64,000 nucleotides of DNA from Mumia sp. ZJ1417 (GCF_014127285.1 NZ_CP059901.1:3658001-3722000); one strand, 5' to 3'. Numbered from the stretch's first letter, positions 18,754-28,411 are shown. Notes: a model not told the origin generated them from the sequence alone. Numbers and translations are program-made.

Positions 18754-19251
18754 GTGCTGGAATTCGACGTCACGGTCGAGATCCCCAAGGGCGTACGCAA
18801 CAAGTACGAGGTCGACCACAAGACCGGCCGGATCCGGCTCGACCGCACCCTCTTCACCTCCACCCAGTACCCGGCCGACTACGGCTTCATCGAGAACACC
18901 CTCGGCCAGGACAGCGACCCGCTCGACGCGCTGGTCCTGCTGTCCGAGCCGACGTTCCCCGGCTGCCTGATCCGCTGCCGCGCGATCGGCATGTTCCGCA
19001 TGACCGACGAGGCCGGCGGCGACGACAAGGTCCTGTGCGTGCCCGTCGACGACCCGCGTCAGGAGCACCTCCAGGACATCCGTCACGTCCCGGAGTTCGA
19101 CCGCCTGGAGATCCAGCACTTCTTCGAGGTCTACAAGGACCTCGAGCCCGGCAAGTCCGTCGAGGGCGCCGAGTGGGTCGGCCGCCGCGAGGCCGAGGAC
19201 GAGGTCGAGGCCTCGTTCAAGCGCGTCTCCGAGCACGGCGCCGACCACTGA
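18754..19251 (+). CDS. ppa: Inorganic diphosphatase (family I)
   Basis: 165 aa, the usual size. [11 protein letters not shown] and [10 protein letters not shown] (the DxDPxD metal site) are diagnostic. It hydrolyses pyrophosphate to phosphate and pulls biosynthetic reactions forward. GTG 18754 has a strong Shine-Dalgarno GGAGGAAC just upstream, so unlike many neighbours this mRNA has a leader. A strong hairpin follows the stop. Confidence 0.97.
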   Translation: MLEFDVTVEIPKGVRNKYEVDHKTGRIRLDRTLFTSTQYPADYGFIENTLGQDSDPLDALVLLSEPTFPGCLIRCRAIGMFRMTDEAGGDDKVLCVPVDDPRQEHLQDIRHVPEFDRLEIQHFFEVYKDLEPGKSVEGAEWVGRREAEDEVEASFKRVSEHGADH

Positions 19252-19270
19252 GCCTGCACTGACGTCGTAC

Positions 19271-19305
19271 GAAGGCCGCTGACCCCGCGAGGGTCAGCGG
19301 CCTTC
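19271..19305 (+). terminator. Strong hairpin terminator after ppa
   Basis: A perfect 15-bp stem (GAAGGCCGCTGACCC and its complement) encloses a 5-nt CGCGA loop, 20 nt after the ppa stop. The tail is only moderately T-rich (TCGTCGTCCTC). It is the best terminator-like structure in the window. Confidence 0.85.
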
Positions 19306-19422
19306 GTCGTCCTCGGCGCGGAGCGTGTCCGCGCCTGCCACCGCAAGGACGCGTCGAGGGCGGGGCGGGTCGGCCCTGACGCACCTCTGACGCGTCTTGA
19401 CGAACCCCAGACGGGACGGAGG

Positions 19423-20664
19423 TCAGCGCACGCGGGCGGCAAGATCCGGCGCGGTCCACGAGTAGACCGACACCACCTGGACGTTCTTGCCGGGCCGCGG
19501 AGCCTCGACCATCCAGCCGTCGCCGAGATAGAGCGCGACGTGGTGGATCGAGTCCGGACCGCCACGGCTCCAGAACAGCAGGTCGCCCCGTCGCGCCTCG
19601 GGCACCGCGATCGGCGCCGACACGGCGTACTGCGCGCCGCTGAAGTGCGGGAGTCCCTTGCCTGCGGCCTGCCACGCACGCATCGTCAGGCCCGAGCAGT
19701 CCCAGACGTCCGGCCCGGCCCCTGCCCACACGTATGGCTCCCCCACCTGCGTCAGCGCGAAGCGAACCGCCGCCTCGACACCCTTCGCCTGCTTCGGCGG
19801 GTCGGCATCAGGGTCCAGCGTCGGGGGCGCAGGAGTCGGCGAGGGCGCCGGGCTGTCTGTCGGTGGCAGGCTGGGCGCGCCCGTCTGCGGGCGGTTGGCT
19901 GCCTCCTGGGCCTGCTGGGCGAGCTGTTCGAGAGCCTTTTGACGCCTGCTGGCCAGCTTCACCGAGATGCCGTCCGCGTTGGCGAGCTCGCGGATGAGCT
20001 GGTCGCGGTCGCGCTGGAGTCCGGCTCGCGCCGCCGCCGCACCCGCGACCGCCTTCTCGGTGTCGTGCTTGGCCTTCGTGGCAGCAGCCGCCAGCTTCTC
20101 GCGACGCGCGAGCGCCGCGTCGGCCTCACGCTTCAGGGTCACGGCGACGGCGCGCTTGGACTCGTACGTGGCGAGCGCCGCACGGCTGGCGTCACCGACC
20201 GCGTTGTAAGAGCTCATCTGACCGAGCAGCGAGCTCGGCCCTCCGCCGGAGAAGAAGCTGCGGATGCGGTGGTACGGGGCACGCGCCGTCACCCCGGCAA
20301 CCGTGAGCCGCTCGACGACCAGCCGCTGGCCCTCCGCGTCGCGGGCGGCGGTCTGCGCAGCCTTCTGGGCGGAGCGCGCGGTGGCTGAGGCCTCTTCGAG
20401 GGCGTACTGAGCACCGTTGTATGCCTCAGCGGCCTGAGCAGCCTCCACGGCGAGTGCGTCGACACGGGCCGTCGTGGCGGCGATCCGGGCACGGATGTCG
20501 GTGACGTCGCCCGACTTGGTGGCGACCCCGGCCCGCGCGTCACGCACATCGTGGGCGCTGGGCGTCTCATCCGCGTGGACGGCCGGCGTCCCCGCGAGGA
20601 CCAGCGCGGCCACGGCGAACAGAGGCGCGACCCTGCGCGCACTGCGGTCCGTCGCGAGCCTCAC
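19423..20664 (-). CDS. Secreted NlpC/P60 peptidoglycan endopeptidase with coiled-coil N-terminus
   Basis: 413 aa from GTG 20664. A signal peptide (basic start, hydrophobic core, cleavage near HADE about residue 33) is followed by long Ala/Arg/Lys-rich coiled coils, a Pro/Thr/Ser linker and a C-terminal NlpC/P60 domain with catalytic Cys in VWDCSGL and His in IHHVALYLG. It resembles RipA/PcsB-type hydrolases that cut stem peptides at division. GTG 20715 would add 17 residues before the signal peptide and overlap the pgm end; GTG 20664 has a GGGGGA 4 nt upstream and is preferred. Confidence 0.9.
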   Translation of the reverse strand: MRLATDRSARRVAPLFAVAALVLAGTPAVHADETPSAHDVRDARAGVATKSGDVTDIRARIAATTARVDALAVEAAQAAEAYNGAQYALEEASATARSAQKAAQTAARDAEGQRLVVERLTVAGVTARAPYHRIRSFFSGGGPSSLLGQMSSYNAVGDASRAALATYESKRAVAVTLKREADAALARREKLAAAATKAKHDTEKAVAGAAAARAGLQRDRDQLIRELANADGISVKLASRRQKALEQLAQQAQEAANRPQTGAPSLPPTDSPAPSPTPAPPTLDPDADPPKQAKGVEAAVRFALTQVGEPYVWAGAGPDVWDCSGLTMRAWQAAGKGLPHFSGAQYAVSAPIAVPEARRGDLLFWSRGGPDSIHHVALYLGDGWMVEAPRPGKNVQVVSVYSWTAPDLAARVR

Positions 20665-20716
20665 GTATGTCCCCCGTCGTCGCAGGTCAACGAGCTGACC
20701 CGCCTTTCTCAGCACT

Positions 20717-22360
20717 TTACGTCAGCGCCGCGTCCACCGTGGCTCTTGCCGCAGCCTGGACCTCCGCCAGATGGTCGGCTCCTCGGAACGACTCGGCATA
20801 GATCTTGTAGACGTCCTCCGTGCCGGAGGGACGGGCGGCGAACCACGCGTCCGCGGTCTCGACCTTGATCCCGCCGATCGGGGCGTCGTTGCCGGGGGCG
20901 TGCGACAGGATGCGGGTGATCGGGTCGCCGGCGAGCTCGGTCGCCGTGACCGCTGCCGGGTCGAGCGCACCGAGGCGGGCCTTTTGCTCGCGGGTCGCCG
21001 GGGAGTCGACGCGGGCGTACGCGGGATCGCCGTGCCGCGCGGTCAGGCCGGAGTAGTGCTGGCTCGGACTGCGTCCGGTGACCGCCTGGATCTCCGACGC
21101 GAGCAGCGCCAGGATGAGGCCGTCCTTGTCGGTCGTCCACACCTGACCGTCGCGCCGCAGGAACGTGGCGCCCGCACTCTCCTCGCCGCCGAAGACGACC
21201 GATCCCGAGATGAGCGGGTCGACGAACCACTTGAAGCCGACCGGCACCTCGTACAGGGCACGCCCGGAGTCGGCGACGACCCGGTCGATCATGCTTGAGG
21301 AGACGACCGTCTTGCCGACCCCTGCCGCGGCGTCCCAGCCGCGGTGCTCGGTGAGGTACGCGATGGCGACGGCGAGGAAGTGGTTGGGGTTCATCAGGCC
21401 TGCGTCAGGCGTGACGATGCCGTGCCGGTCGGCGTCCGCGTCGTTGCCCGTGGCGATGTCGAAGCGGTCGCGCTGCTTGACCAGCGACGCCATCGCGTAC
21501 GGGGAGGAGCAGTCCATGCGGATCTTGGCGTCGTGGTCGAGGGTCATGAACCCCCACTGCGGATCGACCGCGGTGTTGACGACGGTGAGGTCGAGACCGT
21601 ACTGCTCGCCGATCCGGCCCCAGTACGCGACCGAGGCGCCGCCGAGCGGGTCGGCCCCGATCCGTACGCCTGCCCGCCCGATCGCCTCCATGTCGACGAC
21701 CGAGCCCAGGTCGTTGACGTAGTGCGTGAGGAAGTCGTACGCCTGCACCCGGTCACGCGTCTCGTCGGTCGTCGCCCGCTTGACCCCGCGCAGCCCGTCA
21801 CGCAGCAGCGCGTTGGCACGGTCCTGGATCCAGCCGGTGATGTCGGAGCCGGCCGGGCCGCCGTTGGGCGGGTTGTACTTGAAGCCACCGTCGCGGGGCG
21901 GGTTGTGCGACGGCGTGACGACGATGCCATCGACCTGTCCTGCGCCTCCCCCTGCGTGACCGCTCAGCCCGTTGAGGCGAAGGATCGCGTGGGACACGGC
22001 GGGCGTCGGGGTGAACCCGTCGTCGGTGTCGACGAGCGTGACGACGTCGTTGCCGACGAGCACCTCCAGCGCGGTATGCCAGGCCGGGAGCGAGAGGGCA
22101 TGCGTGTCGCGGCCGACGAGCACCGGACCGGCGATGCCCGCCTGCGCGCGATACTCCACGATCGCCTGCGTGGTCGCCAGGATGTGCGCCTCGTTGAACG
22201 CGCCGTCGAGGCTCGACCCGCGGTGGCCGCTCGTCCCGAACGCCACCTGCTGGGCGGGGTCGTCAGGGTCAGGGACGCGGTCGTAGTACGCCGCAGCGAG
22301 GGCGTCGAGATCGACGAGGTCCTTCGGCTCTGCCGGCGTGCCGGCCCGTGGGTCCACCAT
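20717..22360 (-). CDS. pgm: Phosphoglucomutase (alpha-D-glucose phosphate-specific)
   Basis: 547 aa. The phosphoserine loop is [16 protein letters not shown], the metal loop is within [12 protein letters not shown], and the sugar loop is [29 protein letters not shown] is the phosphate-binding C-terminus. It interconverts glucose 1- and 6-phosphate for glycogen and cell-wall sugar supply. Length and motifs match the Pgm subfamily found in E. coli and actinobacteria. ATG 22360 has TAGGCT at 6 nt. Confidence 0.96.
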   Translation of the reverse strand: MVDPRAGTPAEPKDLVDLDALAAAYYDRVPDPDDPAQQVAFGTSGHRGSSLDGAFNEAHILATTQAIVEYRAQAGIAGPVLVGRDTHALSLPAWHTALEVLVGNDVVTLVDTDDGFTPTPAVSHAILRLNGLSGHAGGGAGQVDGIVVTPSHNPPRDGGFKYNPPNGGPAGSDITGWIQDRANALLRDGLRGVKRATTDETRDRVQAYDFLTHYVNDLGSVVDMEAIGRAGVRIGADPLGGASVAYWGRIGEQYGLDLTVVNTAVDPQWGFMTLDHDAKIRMDCSSPYAMASLVKQRDRFDIATGNDADADRHGIVTPDAGLMNPNHFLAVAIAYLTEHRGWDAAAGVGKTVVSSSMIDRVVADSGRALYEVPVGFKWFVDPLISGSVVFGGEESAGATFLRRDGQVWTTDKDGLILALLASEIQAVTGRSPSQHYSGLTARHGDPAYARVDSPATREQKARLGALDPAAVTATELAGDPITRILSHAPGNDAPIGGIKVETADAWFAARPSGTEDVYKIYAESFRGADHLAEVQAAARATVDAALT

Positions 22361-22366
22361 GGGGCC

Positions 22367-22372
22367 AGCCTA
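22367..22372 (-). promoter_or_regulatory. -10 TAGGCT sharing its TAG with the upstream stop codon
   Basis: Minus-strand TAGGCT 6 nt before the pgm ATG. Its TAG (22370-22372) is also the stop codon of the membrane-protein gene upstream, the third case of this arrangement in the window. Confidence 0.6.
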
Positions 22373-23167
22373 GGGGCGGGGTACGGGGACGTCTGCGCGG
22401 AGCGGCTCCCTCGGGACCACCACGCCCCGCTCGGTCCAGGCGACCACCCAGCCGCCAGGCCGGACGCTCCCGCGCAGCGTGATCGGATCGCCCACACGGG
22501 GCCGATCGCCACGGACCTTCACCCGCGCCACGTACGCGGCAGACCCGGCGGCGACGTGCAGGTCGCCGCGGCGCTCGTCCACCGTGGGCCAGAAACCGTC
22601 GACGACCCCGGTGACCTCGGCCCGGCGGCGCAGCAGCGAAGGGAGGGCGCGCGGGGTGAAGCCGAGGATGAGGCGGACGATGCCGTACAGGGCGGCGAGC
22701 GGGATCGCGATGCCACGGAGCGCCCCCGGCATCAAGAGTGCCCAGTCGATCACCCGGAGGACGAGGGGATGATCTGCGGGCACCTCGTCGACCAGGAAGG
22801 CGAGGTCGCGCCCGGGGAACTCGACAATCTCGATCTCCTCACCTTGCGTCAGGGAAACGCTGCGATCAGGTTGATCCGATCGCCACAACGGCACCGTCCT
22901 GCCATCCTCGAGGCGGACGCTCTCGTCGCTGTCCCACGAGAACGACAGTCCCGCCGATGCGTCGTCGTCCGCATGGACGTACGTCCCGACCTGGTGAGGC
23001 GCATGCCGGACGAGCGCATCCGCCTTCGCCTGAAGGACCACCGTGTGGTTCGCCACGACGCCGAGCGCGATGAGCCCTGTGATGCCGAGGAGGCCTGCGA
23101 CGACCGTCGCGACGACGACTCGGGCCCGCAGCAGGGTGGGCAGGCGGCTGAGGGCGGACGCGTTCAC
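22370..23167 (-). CDS. Membrane protein of unknown function (DUF3592-like layout)
   Basis: 265 aa from GTG 23167. One hydrophobic segment near residues 15-38, an extracytoplasmic domain with alternating strands, a second hydrophobic segment near 150-172, then a cytoplasmic beta-rich domain (VTGVVDGFWPTVDERRGDLHV...) ending in a Pro/Arg tail. The layout recalls DUF3592-type proteins but I cannot name the family. AGGGG 5 nt before GTG 23167 favours it over GTG 23173. It lies downstream of the sugar ABC operon, separated by 76 bp. Confidence 0.65.
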   Translation of the reverse strand: MNASALSRLPTLLRARVVVATVVAGLLGITGLIALGVVANHTVVLQAKADALVRHAPHQVGTYVHADDDASAGLSFSWDSDESVRLEDGRTVPLWRSDQPDRSVSLTQGEEIEIVEFPGRDLAFLVDEVPADHPLVLRVIDWALLMPGALRGIAIPLAALYGIVRLILGFTPRALPSLLRRRAEVTGVVDGFWPTVDERRGDLHVAAGSAAYVARVKVRGDRPRVGDPITLRGSVRPGGWVVAWTERGVVVPREPLRADVPVPRP

Positions 23168-23243
23168 GGGCACCCCTGGGGGAAGGCTGGCAGCCGGATC
23201 GTACGAGACGCTCGGGGTCGTTGGCTGCGGAAGTGCGCGACCG

Positions 23244-24155
23244 TTACTTTCCGGCCCCCTGCGACACCGATCCCTGCAGCTGGCGCTGGAAGATCACGTA
23301 GACGATCAGCACCGGCACGATCGTGATGATGACCGCCGCGAACAACCGGCCGTAGTCGGTGTTGTAGCCCGCCCGCGACGCGAACGCCGCCATCCCCTGC
23401 GACAGCACGTAGTTGTCGCGCTTGGTGTTGAGCGCGACCGGGAGCAGGAACTGGTTCCACAGCCCGAGGAAGTTGAAGATCGCCACGGACGCGATGCCCG
23501 GCTTCGCCATCGGGAGCATGACCTGGAAGAACTTCCGCCACTCCCCCGCGCCGTCGATGTCTGCCGCCTCCGAGACGTCCTGCGGCAGGATCCGGAAGAA
23601 CGGATAGAGGAAGAAGACGGTGAACGGAAGCGCGAACGCCACATAGGTGACGATCAGGCCCGGCAGCGTGTTGAGGATCCCGAAGCCCTTGAGCACGAAG
23701 AAGAGCGGGACGATCGCCAAGAAGACCGGGAACGTCAGCCCGACGAGCATCAGGTAGTAGATCAGCCGGTTGCCCCAGAAGGAGAAGCGCGCGAGGACGT
23801 ACGCGCACATCGAGCCCAGCAGCATCACGATCACCAACGCCGTCCCGACCACCACGACGGTGTTGACGAAGTAGCGGCCGATGCCCTCTGACGTCCATGC
23901 CGAGACGTAGTTGTCGAAGCTCCAGCTCGCGGGCAGCGTGAACGGCGACTGGAAGATCTCGCTGCTGGTCTTGAACGACGACAGCAGCGTCCACAGCAGC
24001 GGGATGATGACGAGCAGCGCCCAGATGCCGAGGATGACGTGCGCGACCGTCGTCACCGCACGGTCGCCGGAGCCTATGCGCTTCTCGCCTGACGAAGAGG
24101 GCTCGCTCGCGGCAGCCGCTCGCTGCGAGGTCTTGGTGTCGGCGCTCGCGGTCAT
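23244..24155 (-). CDS. Carbohydrate ABC transporter permease (MalG type)
   Basis: 303 aa with a 35-residue hydrophilic N-tail and six membrane segments. The EAA loop, DVSEAADIDGAGEWRKFFQV followed by MLPMAKP, is the ATPase-docking signature of CUT1 sugar importers. ATG 24155 overlaps the stop of the MalF-like gene as ATGA. No sugar ATPase gene lies here, so a shared MsiK-like ATPase encoded elsewhere probably energises it, as is common in actinobacteria. Confidence 0.92.
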   Translation of the reverse strand: MTASADTKTSQRAAAASEPSSSGEKRIGSGDRAVTTVAHVILGIWALLVIIPLLWTLLSSFKTSSEIFQSPFTLPASWSFDNYVSAWTSEGIGRYFVNTVVVVGTALVIVMLLGSMCAYVLARFSFWGNRLIYYLMLVGLTFPVFLAIVPLFFVLKGFGILNTLPGLIVTYVAFALPFTVFFLYPFFRILPQDVSEAADIDGAGEWRKFFQVMLPMAKPGIASVAIFNFLGLWNQFLLPVALNTKRDNYVLSQGMAAFASRAGYNTDYGRLFAAVIITIVPVLIVYVIFQRQLQGSVSQGAGK

Positions 24156-25150
24156 CGGCGCTCTCCCTCGGGTCGGCCGCCCACGAGGCGGTTCACGGTG
24201 AAGACGATTGCGGCGAAGATCATCGTCGCGATCGCCATGACGACGCCCATCGCGCTCGCCAGCCCGAACTGGCCCTTCTCGAAGGCGGTGAGGAGCAGAC
24301 GCTGCGGCATGACCAGCGTCGAGTTCTCGGGACCGCCGCCCGGGTTGAGCGCAACCATGTAGACGAACGCGTCGAGCGCGAGGATGCCGAGATAGATGTA
24401 TGCGGTCTGGACGTTGTCGCGGATCAGCGGCAGCGTGACCGAGAACGCCGTACGGAGGCGGCCCGCGCCGTCGATGCGCGCCGCGTCGTACAGCTCGCCG
24501 GGGACGCTCTTGATCGCGGCCACGAACAGCACCATGTAGAACCCGACGAAGCCCCAGATGATGACGAACATCGACGCCGGCATCGCCGTCCGGGTGTCGC
24601 CAAGCCACGGGAACGACTCGAACCCGTCCAGCCCGATCCCTGTGAGGACGCCGTTGAGCAGGCCGTTCGACGGGTCGAACATCTGCAGCCAGATGAGGCC
24701 GATGACGATCGCCGGGATCGTGTACGGGAAGAACGACACGACACGGTAGAAGCTCGAACCTTTCAGCCCTCGGGTCGCCCCGTGCGTGGAGCCGCCGACC
24801 GTGATCATCGTCGCCAGCGCGAAGGCGAGCACGACGGTCACGAACGGGACGACGAGCGCCAAGATGATGTTGTTGCGCAACGACGTCATGAAGATGTTGT
24901 CATCGAGCAGCTTCTGGTAGTTCTCCAGCCCGACGAAGCTCATGTCGGGCGTGAACCCTGACCAGTCCGTCAGGGAGTACCAGAAGGCCTGCACGAAGGG
25001 CCACACCACGAACACCGAGAAGAGCGCCAACGGCAGCACGAGGAAGACGAGCACGAAGCTCACTCGGTCGAACGTCAGCGGCCGCCGCTTCTTCTTGCGC
25101 GGCGGGAGCTTCCCGGTGTCCGCGGTGGGGACCAGAGGGGACTCGATCAC
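24152..25150 (-). CDS. Carbohydrate ABC transporter permease (MalF type)
   Basis: 332 aa. A basic cytoplasmic N-tail (PPRKKKRRP) precedes six to seven membrane segments; the EAA loop is ELYDAARIDGAGRLRTAFSV followed by TLPLI. GTG 25150 overlaps the binding-protein stop as GTGA (25147-25150). It forms a heterodimer with the MalG-type protein. The open frame extends to 25981 but that region is the binding-protein gene in another frame. Confidence 0.91.
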   Translation of the reverse strand: MIESPLVPTADTGKLPPRKKKRRPLTFDRVSFVLVFLVLPLALFSVFVVWPFVQAFWYSLTDWSGFTPDMSFVGLENYQKLLDDNIFMTSLRNNIILALVVPFVTVVLAFALATMITVGGSTHGATRGLKGSSFYRVVSFFPYTIPAIVIGLIWLQMFDPSNGLLNGVLTGIGLDGFESFPWLGDTRTAMPASMFVIIWGFVGFYMVLFVAAIKSVPGELYDAARIDGAGRLRTAFSVTLPLIRDNVQTAYIYLGILALDAFVYMVALNPGGGPENSTLVMPQRLLLTAFEKGQFGLASAMGVVMAIATMIFAAIVFTVNRLVGGRPEGERR

Positions 25151-26562
25151 GTGGCGGGGATCTTCGTGACGGAGTCGTCCTCGCGCACCTTGTCCGTGAT
25201 CTCCTGCAGGCGCGACGTCAAGTCCTTCACGCTCGACTTGCCGGCGAGGAAGCTGTTCCAGACCACCAGCTGGTCGACGTTCATGCCGTACAGGTCGACG
25301 AACTTCCAGGTGAAGACGTCCGAGCCTGCCGCCGTGAGCATCTCGCTCTGCGACACGAGCGCGGTCGAGCCGAATCCGTCGGCGGGGACGGTGTCCTTGA
25401 CGATCGTCGGCGCCAGCTTCGTCTTGGCGAAGTTGGTCGCTGCCTCCTTGGAGAGCATCGTCCGCAGCAGCTCCTTGCCGCCGGGCACGTTCTTGCCCTG
25501 CGACGGGATCATGAACGGCTCGCCCGCCGCACTGTGCAGCGCCTCCCACGGCATCGCCGAGTCGGAGTTGACGACCATCTCCGGGAAGCCCTTCATGTCG
25601 AACCCGGCCTTGGTCTGGTCCTTCATCTCGTTCTCGATCCAGGACCCGGACGGATAGAGCAGCGCGTCCTGGTTGTTGCTCCACTGCGCCTGAGCCGCCG
25701 TGAACTGCGTGCCGGCACCACCGGGCTTGACGTAGCCGGCGTCGACGATCTTGCCCATGGCCTCGAAGACCTGCTGGACGGCGGGGTTGGACCAGCAGTT
25801 CGCCTCGAGGTTCTCCAGCGCGAGCCGGACCTCGTCGCCGCCCTGCTTGATCGCCGAGCCGATGGCGAGGGTCTGGTAGTACGTCGCCGCCTCCTTGCCC
25901 CAGAGGAAGAGGTACTTCCCTGCGGACTTCGCCTTGGCACCGAGATCGATCGCCTCGTCCCACGTCTTCGGGGGCGTCCACCCGTTCTCCTCGAACAGGC
26001 TCGACGAGTACCAGACCGCGTACACCGTCATCACGTAGTTCAGGGCGGCGAGCTTGCCGTCGAAGGTGCCGGGCGCCTCGACGCCACCGAAGAGCGTGTC
26101 GCGGATCTTCGTACCCTCGAGGTTGTTGGCGTCCAGGACGTCGGTGAGGTCCTCCACCTGGTCGAGGATCGCGCTGAACCCGATCGAGTTCTCGCCGGAG
26201 TTGTCGATCAGGTCCGGCGGGTCACCCGCGACGAAGCGAGGCTGGAGCTCCTGGGAGATCTCAGTGGTCGGAGTGACCTTGACCGTCGAGCCCTTGTGGT
26301 TCTTCTGCATGATCGTCGCGGCGAACGCGACGTAGTCGGTGCCGTAGCCGCCGTCGAAGATCACGGCGTCGGTGGTGGAGTCGGCGGCCATGCCGAACGG
26401 GTTGTCCGTGCTCTTCTCGCCACCCTTGGTGGAGTTGTCGTCGTCGTTGTTGCTGCTCCCCGCGCATGCAGCCAGGGCGCTGCTGAGGGGGATGACCGCT
26501 GCGGCCGCGAGCGCACCTCGGAGCAGGGTGCGCCGGTCGACCGTCTTCCTCTCGATACTCAT
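25147..26562 (-). CDS. Extracellular solute-binding lipoprotein of a sugar ABC transporter (Tat-type signal)
   Basis: 471 aa. Twin Arg (residues 10-11) followed by a hydrophobic core and lipobox LAAC with Cys33 indicate a Tat-exported lipoprotein. The mature part is a CUT1 family 1 binding domain (NKD-like periplasmic fold; WYSSSLFEENGWTPPKTWDE is typical). Co-encoded with two permeases, a SIS protein and an RpiR regulator, it likely captures an amino sugar or its derivative. The ligand is inferred from context only. ATG 26562 has AGGAAGG upstream. Confidence 0.9.
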   Translation of the reverse strand: MSIERKTVDRRTLLRGALAAAAVIPLSSALAACAGSSNNDDDNSTKGGEKSTDNPFGMAADSTTDAVIFDGGYGTDYVAFAATIMQKNHKGSTVKVTPTTEISQELQPRFVAGDPPDLIDNSGENSIGFSAILDQVEDLTDVLDANNLEGTKIRDTLFGGVEAPGTFDGKLAALNYVMTVYAVWYSSSLFEENGWTPPKTWDEAIDLGAKAKSAGKYLFLWGKEAATYYQTLAIGSAIKQGGDEVRLALENLEANCWSNPAVQQVFEAMGKIVDAGYVKPGGAGTQFTAAQAQWSNNQDALLYPSGSWIENEMKDQTKAGFDMKGFPEMVVNSDSAMPWEALHSAAGEPFMIPSQGKNVPGGKELLRTMLSKEAATNFAKTKLAPTIVKDTVPADGFGSTALVSQSEMLTAAGSDVFTWKFVDLYGMNVDQLVVWNSFLAGKSSVKDLTSRLQEITDKVREDDSVTKIPAT

Positions 26563-26595
26563 CTGGAGTGCCTTCCTGTGGTGATGGTGGTGGTG

Positions 26596-27351
26596 TCAGG
26601 CGTGGCGCCGGATCCGGTCGCCGTACATGTCCTCGAGCTGGTGGTTGTGGTCGTCCCCGCCGGGGATGTTGGCGGAGAGGTAGATCGGCGGGACCGAGCC
26701 TGCGGCCGCCAGGCGTTCGGCGACCCCGATCGTCAGCAGCTGTGCGACGAAGGCTGCGGTCAAGGACGAGACGGCGCCGACACCGATGTCGTCGCCGGTG
26801 GTGAGGGTCGTGTCGCCGTACGGTGCGAGGTTGTCGATGACGACATCGGCGACCTCGCTCAGACGCTTGCCGCTCGGGTGCTTGGGAGTGACCCGGCTCG
26901 TGTGGGCGATGCTGGTCACCGCGATCACCGGGTTGCCGTGCGCCTTCGCTTCCAGCGCCATCCCGACGATCGACCCGTTGACGCCAGAGTTGGACGCGAT
27001 CACGAAGACGTCCTGCGGGCTCGGCGCCGTGATCTCCCACAGCTCCTCGACCACCGACGGGTCCCGCTCGAGCTTGGGGTCGGACAGGATCGACACGTCC
27101 TGGCTGCCGAACAGCGCCACGTCGCGCAGCGCGATGTTGTTGGTCGGGATGAGGCCGCCGGCACGCCCGGCGATCTCCATCGCGAACGCCTGCGAGTGAC
27201 CGGTGCCGAACGCCTGGACGATCCCCCCGTTCTGCAGCGCGCCCGCGATCAGGTCGATGGCCGGGTCGAGGCCGCCCTCTGCCGCGACCGCCGCAAGCCG
27301 CTCGAGCCGGCTGGTCGTCTCGTTCAGGAACTGGTGCGAGGTGTCGGACAT
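26596..27351 (-). CDS. SIS-domain sugar isomerase-like protein (UPF0309 family)
   Basis: 251 aa. A single SIS fold is seen: AFGTGHSQAFAMEIAGRAGG binds the sugar phosphate, VFVIASNSGVNGSIV is the second phosphate loop. UPF0309 proteins often occur beside GlcNAc/MurNAc-type kinases and RpiR regulators. It lacks the catalytic arrangement of MurQ that I could recognise, so whether it is an isomerase, etherase or sensor is open. It sits 28 bp after the regulator gene and 33 bp before the binding-protein gene, in one operon. Confidence 0.87.
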   Translation of the reverse strand: MSDTSHQFLNETTSRLERLAAVAAEGGLDPAIDLIAGALQNGGIVQAFGTGHSQAFAMEIAGRAGGLIPTNNIALRDVALFGSQDVSILSDPKLERDPSVVEELWEITAPSPQDVFVIASNSGVNGSIVGMALEAKAHGNPVIAVTSIAHTSRVTPKHPSGKRLSEVADVVIDNLAPYGDTTLTTGDDIGVGAVSSLTAAFVAQLLTIGVAERLAAAGSVPPIYLSANIPGGDDHNHQLEDMYGDRIRRHA

Positions 27352-27379
27352 GCGGCGCTCTCCTGGATCGGTGGTCAGG

Positions 27380-28306
27380 TCACTGCGTTCGGGACCGGGT
27401 GCGTACGGATTTGCGGTGCGGGAGCACAGCCATCGCGGAGGCCGCGAGCTTCGTCGTCGTCCGCGCGAAGTCCTGCTGGGCGACGAGGAGGTAGATCAGG
27501 TCGAGGAGGAAGAGCTGGGAGTGCTTGGCCGAGAGGTCGTCCGGCTGGAGGTACTCCTCCGGCGCGGCGGCCACGACGTGCTCGTGGGCGACCGCGGCGA
27601 GGGGCGAGTCGGGCCGGTTGGTCAGGGCGACGCTGAACGCGCCGGAGGAGTTCGCCTGGCCGAGCATCTGGATCGTCTCGCTGGTGCGCCCGGTGTTGGA
27701 GATCGCGAGCGCCACGCAGGTCTCGTCCTGGATCGCTGCGCTCGCGAGGCCGGCGTGGACCTCCGTCCAGGCGTGGGCGCTGAGGCCGATCCGGTAGAGA
27801 CGCGACTGGAGCTCGTCGGCCATGAGGCCGCTCCCACCGATGCCGTAGATGTCGAGGTGGCGGCACGTGGCGATCGCGGTCGCGATGCGGTCGATCTGCT
27901 CGAGGTCCACCGAGCTCGCCGTGGCCTGGACCGCACGCGTGTGCGAGCCCAGCAGCGCGTGCAGGACGTCGCTGGAGGTGTCGTCGGGGTCGAAGCTCTT
28001 GCCGATGTCGGCGTGCCACGAGGCGTGGACGTCCCCGCGTCCGACGTCGGCAGCGACGCCCACCCGCAGCGGGACGTATCCGGAGTAGCCGATCAGCCTG
28101 CAGAACCGGGTGACGGTCGCGGCCGAGGTGCCTGCCTGCGCCGCCAGCTCGGTGATGGACATCTCGAGAGGGGCGGTGGGATGCTCGACCAGCAAGGCGG
28201 CGATCTTGGCCATCGCGCTCGACATCTGCGGACGTCGAGCCTGGATCCGATCGGCGACTCCGAGCGCGCCGAGAGTCAGCGTCACGCCGTCGATCGGGTG
28301 GTCCAT
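27380..28306 (-). CDS. MurR/RpiR family transcriptional regulator
   Basis: 308 aa from ATG 28306. An N-terminal HTH_6 domain (SITELAAQAGTSAATVTRFC) and a C-terminal SIS domain (DIYGIGGSGLMADELQSRLY; ISNTGRTSETIQ) are in the order normal for this family, where a sugar phosphate is the inducer. GGAG is 7 nt before ATG 28306, making GTG 28312 unlikely. As the first gene of the operon and divergent from the kinase, it probably controls both through the AT-rich region 28313-28411. Confidence 0.91.
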   Translation of the reverse strand: MDHPIDGVTLTLGALGVADRIQARRPQMSSAMAKIAALLVEHPTAPLEMSITELAAQAGTSAATVTRFCRLIGYSGYVPLRVGVAADVGRGDVHASWHADIGKSFDPDDTSSDVLHALLGSHTRAVQATASSVDLEQIDRIATAIATCRHLDIYGIGGSGLMADELQSRLYRIGLSAHAWTEVHAGLASAAIQDETCVALAISNTGRTSETIQMLGQANSSGAFSVALTNRPDSPLAAVAHEHVVAAAPEEYLQPDDLSAKHSQLFLLDLIYLLVAQQDFARTTTKLAASAMAVLPHRKSVRTRSRTQ

Positions 28307-28312
28307 GATCAC

Positions 28313-28411
28313 GCTCCGTGAAAATCCATCTCAAAAGATCTGGAATTCGTTGAAAACTATTCCCATGGGGCTGACGTGGTCAAGATCACACGCGGTATCG
28401 GATCAGTAACG
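28313..28411. promoter_or_regulatory. AT-rich divergent control region between RpiR regulator and BadF-type kinase
   Basis: Bases 28317-28365 are markedly AT-rich for this genome. GGAAT and ATTCC (28342-28346 and 28359-28363) form an inverted repeat around a 12-nt spacer, and TGAAAAT and TGAAAAC recur at 28319 and 28351. These are candidate RpiR operator parts. The exact operator is not certain. Confidence 0.45.
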
